A stretch of 64,000 bases of DNA from Channallabes apus (Eukaryota; Chordata; Actinopteri; Siluriformes; Clariidae), in the NCBI GenBank assembly GCA_030522415.1, contig CM060113.1:7625967-7689966 (forward strand), written 5' to 3'. Under the pieces are notes generated by a model. That model saw nothing but the letters and a program-made list of their open reading frames with translations, did not search any database and had not been told where the DNA came from. Below, piece after piece: positions 43,690-55,028 of the stretch (positions are counted from its first letter, which is position 1; every line of letters begins with the position of its first letter). The translations under genes were made by a program, and so were the position numbers.

Positions 43690-44700
43690 ATTCTTGGTTC
43701 CCAAGAGGAACGGGGGCTGCGTCCAATATTTCAGATTCTGCGGGCTCTCCCGCTACGTGAAAATCAATGAATACAGTTCACTTCTTGACTGTAAAGGTGA
43801 TTGCTCTCAACCCTACCAAGCGATTGTTTCTGACAATCGATTTAAGGACGCTTACTTTCATACAGAAACATTGCCACAACACAGGGAGATCCTGAGGTTC
43901 GCTTTCGGGGGCGAAGCTTACCAGTATCGGGTCCTTCCATTGGTCTAGCTCACCCGCACACATACAAAATGCACGGATTTAGCCCTGGCTCTTACGGGAG
44001 TCCCAGGGCATCCGGTGGCTAGTGCTTCGACATCAGCAATATCCTAGCTCATCTCTGTTCTCAGGACTGGGACCCAACGCCACGAAAGCGTGCTCTTTCC
44101 TGTGCAGAGGACAACACATTGGGTGCTATATGGGATTCGGTCGTAAGCGGGCACAGCTGTCTCCCGCTCGTATCGAACCCATTCTCAACACCCTCAAGGA
44201 CAACAAGCTAGACCAGAGAGTGACCATCACTTTCAGACATCCTAGCTCTCATGGCAGCTGTATCCACGGTGACACCTTTGAACCTTCTGCACATGAGAGC
44301 ATTCTAAGTTGTGGCTAAGAACCAGGGGATATCACTAGGGCCAATCCCCAATATGGGTTACGCGCCAGGTGCTTCGTACCCTTTCTACATGGTTCAGACC
44401 CCGGTCTCTACTCTGGGTCCCACTCTAAGTTCATCTTGTCGTCGCTGAGACTAACGACAGATGCTTCCCTCATAGGCTGGGGTGCGGTCTCTGATGACTG
44501 TCCAGCCCAAGGGAGCTGGAGAGGCTATCTTCTCGCATGGCACAGCAATTGCCTCGAAATGATGGCTCTATTTCTGGCCCTAAAGCACTTCCTCCAGCAG
44601 TTGAGAGGCTGCCATGTCCTAGTGCGGGGGACAACACTATGGCAGTCTCATATATTATCGCCAGGGCGGACTGTGCTCGCGCCGCTAACAGCTAGCGCAC
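43690..44700 (+). pseudogene. DIRS copy E, reverse transcriptase-RNase H
   Basis: SDNRFKDAYFHTETLPQHREI and FAFGGEAYQYRVLP (about 43830-43940), AQLSPARIEPILNTL (about 44150-44200), then RNase H RLTTDASLIGWGAVSDD...CLEMMALFLALKHFLQQL (about 44445-44610). As in copy C, the YIDD part is missing. The RNase H VDNTTAVSYI stretch is destroyed by single-base losses that A, C and E share (reading VRGTTLWQSHIL or, in A, VRWTTLWQSHIL). Confidence 0.86.
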
Positions 44701-44855
44701 CAGGTTCCTGTCCCTCAGAGCGATTTACATTCCAGCATGGATGCGGGAGCAGTAGTACTGTCCAGTCTATCACTGACACACGGGGAATGGTAACCCCACT
44801 CCGAAGTAGTCAGGGAGAGATTTTCATGTAGCAAGGCGGACCTCTTGCCTTCTAA

Positions 44856-46735
44856 GATATGCTTCGCCTTTTACTGCTCTTCAGATTTACGTCCACCGCA
44901 TCAGCTAGTGGCGTAGGTCAGAGCAGCTTCTACATGTTTTGGATGAGAGATGCTATTGCCCTCTCCTATGAGGCGCGTGGGTTCACTTCGCCTCTGGGAA
45001 TCAGGGCTCTTTCAACCCTGGGGATTGCCTCATCTATTGCATTAGCAAGAGGAATTCCCCTGCAGCAAGTATATGCTAAGCAGGTAAACCCAGTCCACTG
45101 CCGAATTGTTTCAGTGCTGGAGTTTCCCTCCTCGGGTCTGTGCCCTAGTACTCTCAGGACGTACGTGACTGCATCCTCTCTCAACTATCTTCAGAAAGCT
45201 CCATAAACCCAACAGGCACCCTATTGCTCTTGAAGCCTTCTGTCCTCCGCGCTTACAGCTTCGGAGCAGGAGAGACTTCACTTGCTGTGTCCAGCTTGTG
45301 CTCTTCAGATCTACGTCCACCGCATCAGCTAGTGGCGTAGGTCAGAGCAGTTTCTACATGTTCTGGATGAGACATGCTATTGCCCTCTCCTATGAGGCGT
45401 GTGGCCTCACTTCGCCTCTAGAAATCAGGGCTCTTTCAGCCAAAGGGATTGCCTCATCTATTGCACTAGCAAGAGGTATTCCCCTGTAGCAAGTGTCTGC
45501 TAAGCAGGTAAACCCAGTCCACTGCCGAATTGTTTCAGTGCTGGAGTTTCCCTCCTCGCAACAGGCACCCTATTGCTCTTGAAGCCTTCTGTCCTCCGCG
45601 CTTACAGCTTCGGAGCAGGAGAGACTTCACTTGCCGTGTCCAGCTTGTACTCTTCAGATCTACGTCCACCGCATCAGCTAGTGGCGTAGGTCAGAGCAGT
45701 TTCTACATGTGCTGGATGAGACATGCTATTGCCCTCTCCTATGAGGCGCTTGGCCTCACTTCGCCTCTAGGAATCAGGGCTCTTTCAGCCAAAGGGATTG
45801 CCTCATCTATGGCACTAGCAAGAGGTATTCCCCTGCACCAAGTGTCTGCTAAGCAGGTAAACCCAGTCCACTGCCGAATTGTTTCAGTGCTGGAGTTTCC
45901 GTCCTCGGGTCTATGCCCTAGCACTTTCAGGACGTGCGTAACTGCATCCTCTCTCAACTATCTTCCAAAAGCTAACTATAAACCCAACAGGCACCCTATT
46001 GCTTTTGAAGCCTTCTGTCCTCCGCGCTTACAGCTTCGGAGCAGGAGAGACTTCACTTGCTGTGTCCAGCTTGTGCTCTTCAGATCTACGTCCACCGCAT
46101 CAGCTAGTGGCGTAGGTCAGAGCAACTTCTTCATGCTCTGGATGAGAGATGCTATTGCCCTCTCCTATGAGGCGCGTGGGCTCACTTCGCCTCTAGGAAT
46201 CAGGGCTCATTCAACCAGGGGATCGCCTCAGCTATTGGATTAGCAAGAGGTATTCCCCTGCAACAAGTGTGTGCCAAGCAGGTAGACCCAGTCCACTGCC
46301 AAAATGTTTCAGTGCTGGAGCTTCTGCAGTAAAAGCTTGTCCTTGGGCTTGTGCCCTAGCACCCTCAGGATTTTCTTAGCTGCATTGTTTGAAGCCTTCT
46401 GTCCTCCGCCTTTTACAGCTTCGGAGCAGGAGAAACTTCACTTACTATCCAGTATGTGCTCTTCAGATTCACGTCCATCGCATCAGCTAGTGGCGTAAGT
46501 CAGAGCGCCACTATACTGGGTGAGAGATGCATATTGCCCTCTCCTATGAGGCGCGTGGGTTCACTTCGCCTCTGGGAAGCAGGGCTCACCCAACCAGGGT
46601 GATCATCCCAGTCTCACCAGCAGGAGGTATCCCCTGCAGTAATTGTGTGGCGCGAAGGGTTGGTTCCTCCCCGCACACATTTCTTACATTCATAAATCTG
46701 GATGTTCATGCTACTCCGGGCTCACTGCCCCCGAG
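44856..46735 (+). pseudogene. DIRS copy E, five tandem recombinase-derived modules
   Basis: Units near 44856-45206, 45215-45560, 45562-45975, 45985-46345 and 46385-46735. Each contains AFCPPRL, LRSRRDFT, STASASGVGQSSF, ALSYEARGLTSPLGIRA, KGIASSIALARGIPLQQV and (except the last) AKQVNPVHCRIVSVLEF. Module 2 lacks the CPSTLRTY end. The final segment reads TFLTFINLDV where copy B has TFVRFYSLNV, so the catalytic Tyr is gone. One frame runs through two modules (45530-46243), a by-product of the repeats. Confidence 0.85.
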
Positions 46736-46838
46736 TTAGCTGCCCAGGCATAGCTCTGAGACCTTCTTGGCTTTGTGCGCACACGCTACACAACCTTGGG
46801 GTCCAGACACCTGTAGTGCGGCGGCGTTGGTATTCTCG

Positions 46839-46943
46839 TTCCCATAGCGTTTTCATGCAGCATCGAGTGTAGCCTTGCTAGGGAACGTCTCGGGTTACAT
46901 TTCTGTAACCCTGTTCCCTGAAAGGCGGGAACGAGATGCTGCG
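46839..46943 (+). repeat. DIRS copy E, internal complementary region
   Basis: cgagtgtagccttgctaggg-AAC-gtctcgggttacatttctg with AAC at 46884-46886. The left part is the exact complement of the copy's own 5' end (ccctagcaagcctacactcg), the right part of its own 3' end (cagaaatgtaacccgagac). Confidence 0.93.
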
Positions 46944-46989
46944 TCGCAATGCCGCACTACCACGTGACCGGACGGCTGTTCAGACAAAT

Positions 46990-47212
46990 TAATCTGAGGT
47001 CGTTGCCGGCTCACCTGTTTTTATAACCTCCACCAACATCTAATCAGATGACGTCACCTGTCGAGGTTATATATAGCCAAAAACTTTGGCGTGTTTTCAC
47101 AGCATGCTTCAACGACCGGCAACGCGACAAACTGGTTCCCATAGCGTTTTCACGCAGCATCTCGTTCCCGCCTTTCAGGGAACAGGGTTACAGAAATGTA
47201 ACCCGAGACGTT
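46990..47212 (+). repeat. DIRS copy E, 3' inverted terminal repeat
   Basis: Reverse complement of 40542-40745 in the inner part; TGACGTCA at 47049-47056; ends cagaaatgtaacccgagacG followed by tt. Confidence 0.92.
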
Positions 47213-47450
47213 TTTGCCAAGGTTTTTTCACTCTCATTTTTAGTCCAGTCCCTTTACCTGAGCAGTTTTTTGGTAGTTAAGCCACACAGTGACTTATCAA
47301 TCATTCAAGCAACAAAACGTCTAACTTATGGCATGAAGCAGTGAGAAACAGGTCCACATGATGACAGATGATCAGACCGGTGATTATTATACTGCTGATG
47401 CTAAATGCTGAGTGGTTGGAACAGAAGAGAGGGGAAATGAGGTCAAGATT
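47213..47450 (-). mobile_element. Repeat X, copy 2, part right of DIRS copy E
   Basis: In reverse it reads aaagggac..., gcttaactaccaaaaaactg, then gatgctaaatgctgag-type strings complementary to 16320-16500 (shared: ctgatcatctg, cggtgatta, gaatgattgataag). Together with 40447-40541 it brackets DIRS copy E. Confidence 0.65.
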
Positions 47451-47455
47451 TTCAT

Positions 47456-47546
47456 TTTAATTCAATTCAATTTTATTTATATAGCGCTTTTAACAATGGT
47501 CATTGTCTCAAAGCAGCTTCACAAAAATGATAACCTGATGATATTT

Positions 47547-47600
<54 letters not shown>

Positions 47601-47605
47601 ATAAA
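47456..47605 (-). mobile_element. L2 LINE 3' tail only, with (TA)n
   Basis: In reverse: ttgtgaagctgctttgagac, aatgaccattgttaaaagcg and ctatataaataaaattgaat, i.e. the last 75 bases of the L2 seen twice elsewhere, inserted on the minus strand. A TA tract (47553-47598) follows. Confidence 0.85.
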
Positions 47606-50600
47606 AGATAATTAAGCTTTTGTATTCCCTAATTAAAATGTTTTAGACTGAGCTGCGAGCCACAAATACACTGCTGTCCTCATTTCTTCATCAGAAGTGA
47701 TTTTTCATCCTCGTAGGGCTGCTTTAAGGAGACCATATACTGTAGGTAAAAGTCTGATGGAGTGAGATCAGGACTAGAGGGAGGATGCATTAACATTCTT
47801 TATTTTTTTAGGCAGAAGTGGGCATCTACACTGCGATTACAAATGAACTGATGTAACACGTTCACACCTGCACAGTAGTGACTGGGAGACAATAGTCTAG
47901 TGAATTAAAAATAAAACACGTCATGATGGCCTGTTGGAAACCACCACCTCATCCTTAATTATTTTCCTAAAACAGCATTCTCTAAAGTGCTTTATTCCAT
48001 AGTAGACACACAAGATCTACTTTCTTACAGTATAACTCCATACTGTAAGTTAAATAGGCGGTTGTGGCAGGAAGGATATCCTAATAAAGTAATAATAACC
48101 TAACTTAATATCCTAATAAAAAAGCATCCTAATTTTCATAGCAATAACCTATTCAAACACTTTCACCCTGCACCATCAATTCTCCGTCTGTGTAACTGTG
48201 GATTTCTGTCGGTGTGTACAGTATGTATCCGCCTGAGGCACATGCAGTGTGCACAGCTGCAGTCTTCAAACATGCAGTTCTTGTAAACTTAACATGTGGT
48301 GCTCAGTTTGATGTGAAATGTGTATAATTAAAAGGACAACTCTGACAATTCTGCAAAGTTTCACTAACTTTGTCTTTAGTCCTATTTCTGTACGGAGTAT
48401 GTCAACAAGCTGTCAACAAGTGACAACAGTGCTTTCAAAATGAAGCCAAACTTTTACTGAAACTCGCAACTATGCAAACAATTAAATCTGTGGTAGGATA
48501 CTTTTTTTTTTTTACTATGTGGGTGTATTTGTTTTTCCCAAACTCTATAAATTGCGTGCTTTCAGCAACAGTTCATGACGTCTTTGTATTTTTTTTTTTA
48601 TTTAATTAAAATTCTTCTGGTTGTGATATCTAACAAAAGCTTAACCATAAAAACTATTATACAACAGTTACTTCTGACCAACCAACTCTACGGTAACTAG
48701 CTTCTAATACAAGGATGAATCCCGAAACTCGTGATTAAGGCCCCTTCTTTGTGCATGGAACAAGAGATTGTACACGTTAGCGGACTAAGTTTCAATTGAG
48801 CACTATTTAGCATTTAACCTCAGAACCCAGAAGATAATTGATACTCTAAAGCCTATGAGATTTGCAGAATTTGCAGGATTGTTTACCACCTAGTACGTAG
48901 TACTATTAGTACTATGTAGCCAAAAGGTGGGGAGAATAAACCATGGAGGTATACACTAATACATTGGTCACTGAAAGAGAATTTTCTCATATAAAAGAAG
49001 TTAATTCTATTTTCTTGCTCTCTTCCTTACAGTATATATCTAATATTAAATGCTACCTTCCTCTTTTTTCTAACACTCCCACGCTCACCTTCTCATTCTC
49101 TCTTTATGTCTCTGTCTATCTCTATCTCTCTCTTTCTTTCCCCCTCTCCATCTAACTCGATCCAACACCTCCTGGTTCGTCTCTAGACGAGCATCTGTCT
49201 AACTTCAACTATTTTGTTCTTCAGGATTTCACCAGGACATACTGTATTACATTGGTTTATGTTCTTTGATGCAACAGATGTTGATGGCTTTTGAAACGCT
49301 TATCGAAGCACAACGGGCGGACTGAGCGACTCGCATATTCAACTACGCAACTTTAAAACTTTACAGCCACATAGTACATTGTGAGAATTTAAAACTACTT
49401 TCACCCCTCTTAATTGACAGGCGCCAGCTCCGCAATTCACAGTTAGATGGTTTCCGCCAATCATGGAAGGTTATGTGTTGGTGGAAGTAACTGGTAAGTT
49501 AACAAACAAATCATAATCTGTTGATATTAAGTGAGTTTATTGAACTGTTGTACAAAAGCAATTTCACACTCAAGGTCATGTTGTTGGGTTGCTCGTGATA
49601 TTCCTTAATTAAGTATGCATTGTATCACAAGGTTGCATTAATTTCATAACAAGAATAATAAGACATTACTATAATTAACTGGCTATACAAATTAATATCA
49701 GGGTTCCACAAAAGCTATAGCCCAATGGCTGGGGCTAGTATAAATGTATGTCGCGCCAATTAGTTGTTTGCTAGTCGCTGTTCTGTGTGGACAGCTTCTG
49801 CTACGCATCTGCCCACATCTTCAAGTCTCTAAACACAGCTTTGTCAGGGTCCGTATCCACAAGTTCCCTCAGAGCAGAAAACACTTAATTAGAGAGATTT
49901 TGTTGCTTTTCTGCCACTGAAGCTGAAAAAGAGACGTGGCCAAACTATCATAGAAGGTACAGTAGAATGATACATCATGATGCTGCGTGCTATTTATACA
50001 CAATGAGGTTATCCAGTACCATCTCATATCTTCAACAAAATGTGGTGGCAAATGATTTTTGTCAATTATCCTGCAACTTTTTGCCATGCAGATTGCCTGT
50101 TATGCCATCACAGGGTAACCATCAAGCTTTATTAGTCTGCCATATCCACATTGTTTCACTACACAGATCTTTGCTATGAAACAATGCTAATGTCACTATT
50201 CAAAAGATGTGACTGTAGAACTATAGGAAAGATGGTCAAACATTTTCTTAAATACTTTAGGGAATTTCATATTTCATATCAGCTTAAATCAGTGGTTAAA
50301 GATCTTGGTTAAACTTTCTTCCCTGGTCTCATCAGACTGTAGCACATTGTAGCCCATTTTGGTTGCCTCGGATAATTGGGCTTCTGTCTAGTCATCCTGC
50401 CCCAAAGCAAACATGCAGGGATTGTTCTCACATGCAGGGAGTGACTAAAACTTGCCCCGTTCTTTGGCCCATGTTCCACAGGCAGAGAAGCTTCAGCCAA
50501 TACCGAGGTGTTAAGCAGATCAGGACTAAGCAGAGATCAGCGTCAGCCAGTTGGTTCTGCCTGAAACAGGATGGTGAAGAAGGGCAGGAGAGCTGAGATT

Positions 50601-51010
50601 TAGGAGGCAGATGGTGGGGTGAAACAGGAGTCAGTGTGACAGATTTTATTCTCTCTGTCTCATCAAAAATACACATCTCTCTCTCTCTCTCTCCCTCTCT
50701 CTCTCTCTCTCTGCTATGTCAATACAATCTCTTTAATAATCCAGAATTAACTCGGATTGTCTTGGATTGTATAAACACATTTTATACTGATTGGAGTAAG
50801 CAGAGTTACATTCAAGGTTTAACGTGATGAGCCTTTCACAAGTTCAGGATGTTATATAGAAATAGGCAGCATCCAATTACTGTACTAGGTGAACAACAAT
50901 TGTGTAAATATATTTTATTATTATTATTATTATTACTGACATTATATGTTATTTACTCATATAATATAACCTAGATTTAAAAAATGTATTTACCAATATT
51001 TTCATTTACC
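47606..51010. other. No gene seen; unique AT-rich DNA
   Basis: No element is recognised with confidence. A CT-rich tract lies at 50680-50712 and a pyrimidine-rich stretch at 49076-49150. The phrase gaatttaaaactactttcac at 49387 recurs with one change at 56293, a small dispersed repeat. Open frames at 49869-50676 have no familiar domain. Confidence 0.5.
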
Positions 51011-51023
51011 ATGTTTGGGGGGC

Positions 51024-51400
51024 TGGCGGCGCGGTGGTGTAGTGGTTAGCACTGTCGCCTTGCACCTCCAGGGTCTGGGTTCGATTCCCCGGCCAGGCTC
51101 GATTCCCGTCTCTGTGTGCATGGAGTTTGCATGTTCTCCCCGTGCTTGGTGGGTTTCCTCCGGGTACTCCGGTTTCCTCCCACAGTCCAAAGATATGCAG
51201 GTTAGGCTAATTGGCGTTCCTAAATTGCTCGTCGTGTGTGTGAGTGTGTGTGTGTATGTGTGTGTGCCCTGCGATGGATTGGCACCCTGTCCAGGGTGTA
51301 CCCCGCCTAGTGCCCGAAGTCTCCTGGGATAGGCTCCAGGTCCCCTGCGACCCTGAACACAGGATTAAGCGGTATAGAAAATGAATGAATGAATGAATGA
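51024..51400 (+). mobile_element. tRNA-derived SINE (DANA/Mermaid-like), copy 4, with 13-bp target duplication
   Basis: Exact ATGTTTGGGGGGC on both sides (51011-51023 and 51401-51413). Full structure: A box tagtggttagc (51040-51050), B box ggttcgattcc (51078-51088), conserved body, TG-repeat centre, ggataggctccagg and a (gaat)n tail (51383-51400). The best-preserved copy here, so the youngest by this criterion. Internal pol III promoter; no protein. Confidence 0.96.
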
Positions 51401-51779
51401 ATGTTTGGGGGGCACTGGTGGCTAGGTTTTTCACCTGTCATGCAGAAGGCCCAGGTTCAAACCAAAGCTGCTGGATGCAGTGCTAATCCCAAGCCCAGAT
51501 AAAATGAGGAGTTGTGTGAGTAAAGGCAACCCGCATAAAACCTGTGCCAAGTTGTTGTATGGTCCACTGTGACATTTGTATTTAATATTTACATGTAGAT
51601 TCAGATTTATTGTTGAGTTCACATTTGTGATTAATAATTATTATTTAGTATTAATACTAAATCCATATATCCACAAACAATTGGATTCTTGCGCGGGGTG
51701 AGGGGTTGTAGTTTTAGTAGTAAAAATAGTAGAAAATATGTTGCTTCCAGGTGTTTTAAACAAACTGTTTGTCTTACCT

Positions 51780-52125
51780 TACCCCATAGTTGACTATCTA
51801 GCTAGCAAAAACTCTACAGGTCACCAGCTAGCTAGCAAAAATCCTACAGGTCAGATAGCAAAAGCACTAAAGGTCATCAGCTAACTTGCAAAAACACTAC
51901 AGCTCTGAAGCTAGCTAGCAAAAGCACTAAATGTCAGTTAGCTACAGTAGCTAGCAGAAACACTACAGGTCATCAAAAACACTACAGGTCAGATAGCTAA
52001 TGTAGCTAGCAAAAAACTACAGGTCAATATCTAGCACAAATCCACACACACTACACGTCATCAGCTAACAAAAACCACTATAGGTAATTTTCTAGCTAGC
52101 AAAAACACTACAGCTCAGACAGACA
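51780..52125. repeat. Minisatellite, about 30-bp unit
   Basis: Roughly eleven degenerate copies of agctagctagcaaaaacac followed by tacaggtca. Units vary in length and contain the palindrome gctagctagc. No coding potential. Confidence 0.88.
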
Positions 52126-52630
52126 TACTGTTGCTCCGTCTGTTATTCTGCCAAACACAAAGGGAAATTCACAGTAAACAAATCAGCTAATGCAGTCCTT
52201 CACCTCAAAGGAGGCTCGCAACACCAACCCATCCCATTAGTATTTACTCTGTATATTTGAATTTATGCCGATCTTTAAATGTCACAAATCCAGCAGTGAA
52301 AGAATTGCCGAGATGTCATTATAGATTTTTTTTGTGGAGAGTATTACTAGGTGAATTGCATTAAAAAACACTTCCTCATTTACATTACAGTTTGTACTTT
52401 AAATAAATCTACATCTAGTCACATAAATATAACAGAGCACTTTCATGGACAAAAACACACACTTATACATAATGTACAAAACATAAACATAAAGTGCAAA
52501 ACAGTGAGGGGCTTTGAATAGAAATGGCACTGAAAGTGAATTTGCTGAATTAGATTCTATGTACATACTGTACCGTAAAAGAATATAAATTATAAGTTAA
52601 AAATCTTTTAGACTTAATTAAGTCCTGGAC
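52126..52630. other. No gene seen
   Basis: AT-rich unique DNA. Confidence 0.5.
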
Positions 52631-52639
52631 TTCTGATTG

Positions 52640-52830
52640 TGCAAAATAAGAGAAAAAAGTTATGAAGGTAAAAATCTCTCTATATAATCTCCTACTACAC
52701 TAATGCACTTATCCCAGTGTTTCACTAGTGCTTGGATACAGTACCATCAAGGTAGAAGGTTTTTCTCAGTACCTCTGAGTGCAGGATGGCAGTTATTCTA
52801 AAGTGGTCCAAAAGTGTTTTTTTTTTTTTT
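52640..52830 (-). pseudogene. mariner-type transposase C-terminal relic
   Basis: On the minus strand the codons give IQALVKHWDKCISVVGDYIERF (about 52745-52680). This is the characteristic end of mariner transposases (a W/Y-DKC-x4-GDYxE motif after the last catalytic Asp region). Upstream codons need a frame change. No terminal repeats are seen. Confidence 0.5.
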
Positions 52831-54009
52831 CCCTCAGTGTGTACACTCTACAAACCCCATTAAAGTCTGTGGAGTGATTTTTGAAGAGGTGAATTATTCG
52901 ACATGATTTTCGGACCAAAAATGAACGAGCTAGGAGTCTGGAGCAGCCCAAGTACCAAACGGTTCCTGTTTTTGTTCCTTTGCGCTCAGCAGATCCAGCC
53001 TAACATTTAAAATATAATGGCAGCATGCAAAATTCAGCGCAACATGCCCGAATCAGAAAAAGAGGAATTTTGAGAAATGCATTGGTAGAATTCCTTAGAA
53101 AGTAATAATATAAGTGTTTTGGGGGGAAAGGAATGGTTTCATGTCCCCATCCATAATTTCAATAATATTATTATTGATAATAATAATAATAATAATAATA
53201 TGAATATGAATATGAATATGAATAACTCATCATCACTCTAACAGTGTTTTAGGCTCACGTCTGTTTTTAGAGCATCACTCCTGTGCTGTTATATGGAAAC
53301 AACAGATGAGAAATTGTAGTAAGGATTGAAAGACAGTTTGTCTGCGTTTTTTTTTTTTGTCAGCAAACTGTCGCATATATTTAAAAAAGCAAACAGATGG
53401 TCTGTCCTGCTGCCACGTTCATTACACAGTGCTCTAAAGTATTTACCCTGCTGGAAGTATAAAAGAAGAAGAAGTTTTTTTTTTTTCAAACTTTGGCATT
53501 AGAGAAGATTTCTTTTCTGACAAATCTCACATTCTGCGTTATGACTGACTACATGAATTCAGTCTCATCTAAGATTGATCAAGGTAACGGATTACCAAAA
53601 GGTCTACACCTCCCTCTCATTTCCTTTGAAAATTCATTCCAATCTGGATGGATCGCCTCAGGCTGTTACCACTTATGTGTTTATGTGATGCATTTTTATG
53701 CAGATTAGGCTATTATCCCCATTATTAGTGAAACATTAGGGTCTGTGTAAACGCATCAAGTAATTCGACTAATGCAGCTTGCTTATTGCTCTTTGGTAAG
53801 TAAGTAATTTGCATGGATCTTTTAAATCTTGTCCTTATTTTATTCTATATATTCAGAGTATAAAAGTGTTCATTTCAAGAATGAATTAAGATTAAGAAGA
53901 AAACACATCGCCTGGCACCTTTTCAAATCTTCATCTGTCCACTGAAGGTGAACCTATTATAATGTGGCCTTCTGCTTATACATCCCTTCTCCCTGTCTAG
54001 GGTTTGATA
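52831..54009. other. No gene seen; (ATA)n and (GAATAT)n short repeats
   Basis: An aat/ata run at 53160-53225 passes into tgaata units; T runs at 53348 and 53475. No exon recognised. Confidence 0.5.
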
Positions 54010-54011
54010 TA

Positions 54012-54408
54012 CACTCACCAGCTACTTCATTAGGTACACCTGTTCAGTAGCTTGTTAATGCAAATATAAAAATGAGCCGATCACATGGGAGCAACTCAAT
54101 GCATTTAGATATGCAGACATGGTCAAGGCAATCTGCTGAAGTTGTAGAGGCAAATAAGCATCCAAGTGGAGAAGAAATTTGATTTACTGTAAGAGACTTT
54201 AACCACAGCATGGTTGTTGGTTGGATGTTCAACCAACTGGTTGGCAGCAACTGCATGATGCTATCATGTCAATATGGACCAAAATCTCTAAGGGAGGTTT
54301 CCAGCACCTTGTTAAATCTTTGCTATGAAGAATAAAGGTGGTTCTGAAAGCGAAAGGTGGTCCAACAGAGAATCAACAAGGTGGACCTAATGAAGAGGTC
54401 GGTGAGTG
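54012..54408 (+). mobile_element. Tc1-derived MITE with terminal repeats and TA duplication
   Basis: The left tip cactcaccagctacttcatt and the right tip, reverse complement cactcaccgacctcttcatt, are inverted repeats, and TA is present on both sides (54010-54011 and 54409-54410), as Tc1 elements make. The interior keeps the first part of the Tc1 element (atgcagacatggtcaaggca, gatctgctgaagtt-like) and its last part (gatgctatcatgtcaatatg, accaaaatctctaagg). The middle, with the catalytic core, is deleted. It belongs to the same family as 2640-3690. Confidence 0.92.
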
Positions 54409-54410
54409 TA

Positions 54411-54545
54411 TGATGGGATGCTTTTCTGTTTGACAGTATTGTAAAGAGTTATTATTTGAGTTACCATCCCTGTCTGCCCTGACCTCCCTCAGAATCAACA
54501 TGGCCTTTCGGTCCAGATGTCTTCTTAAGTATGTTAAAAAAAAGA
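54411..54545 (-). pseudogene. Tc1 transposase middle fragment, next to the MITE
   Basis: In reverse: ggccatgttgattctgaggg, aggtcagggcagacaggg and ggtaactcaaataat, then aaagcatccca. This follows the middle of the Tc1 transposase gene, just the part missing from the neighbouring MITE, but inverted. The MITE probably entered this older relic at its TA. Confidence 0.65.
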
Positions 54546-54978
54546 ACAATTTTGTTAACAATTTTTCATTTAGTTACAAATATTCAGCTGGTAGAAAAAA
54601 CTGAAAATATCAATAATTATTTCTTAATTATTAATTAAGTATACTGTACATTAGGAATGTACTGTACTGTATGTACAGTATATCATTGATATAACACCCT
54701 CTTGTGGTGTGCCACTGTAAGGTCACTGTCCTTCCTGTATAAATAAATAGAGATTTGTAGGTAGATCTTTGACCATAATTTTGCAGCCCATATTTTGTAA
54801 TAATTATATTTTATTTCATTTTTCACTTAAAGCACAAATATGTACAAAGTCTTGTATTAGTTTCTTACTTAAATTAACTTTTGAAAATTGGAAAGAAAAA
54901 AAATCTACACAGCAGTTTGGGACACATGTGATGGTGATTAAGGCACAAATACAGTGTGTCTCATAATTAATCCTTGAT

Positions 54979-55028
<50 letters not shown>

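Larger units (their letters stand above)
40542..47212 (+). mobile_element. DIRS-type retrotransposon, copy E, with an L2 inside
   Basis: Runs from GTTccctagcaag to cccgagacGTT. Without the 1.7-kb L2 insertion it is about 4.9 kb. Order: 5' inverted repeat, reduced ORF1, A/TA tract (site of the L2), reverse transcriptase-RNase H, five recombinase modules, ICR and 3' inverted repeat. A deletion between cactgcacac and aggaggtcagac (41375) removed about 300 bases of ORF1 present in copy C. It lies within repeat X. Confidence 0.93.

Noticed and set aside
45530..46243. 237-codon frame as a real gene
   Set aside because: It runs across two tandem DIRS modules, repeats itself and mixes out-of-frame translations of the recombinase; it is a by-product.
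49387..49420. Dispersed phrase shared with 56293 as a transposon
   Set aside because: Only about 30 bases match and no borders or tips are visible.
50300..50600. Possible transposase or exon around catcagactgtagcaca
   Set aside because: The open frames on the two strands show no domain, and I could not place the sequence in a family.
51040..51088. tRNA gene with A and B boxes
   Set aside because: The boxes belong to a SINE repeated at least six times here; no cloverleaf with an anticodon arm and acceptor stem can be drawn.
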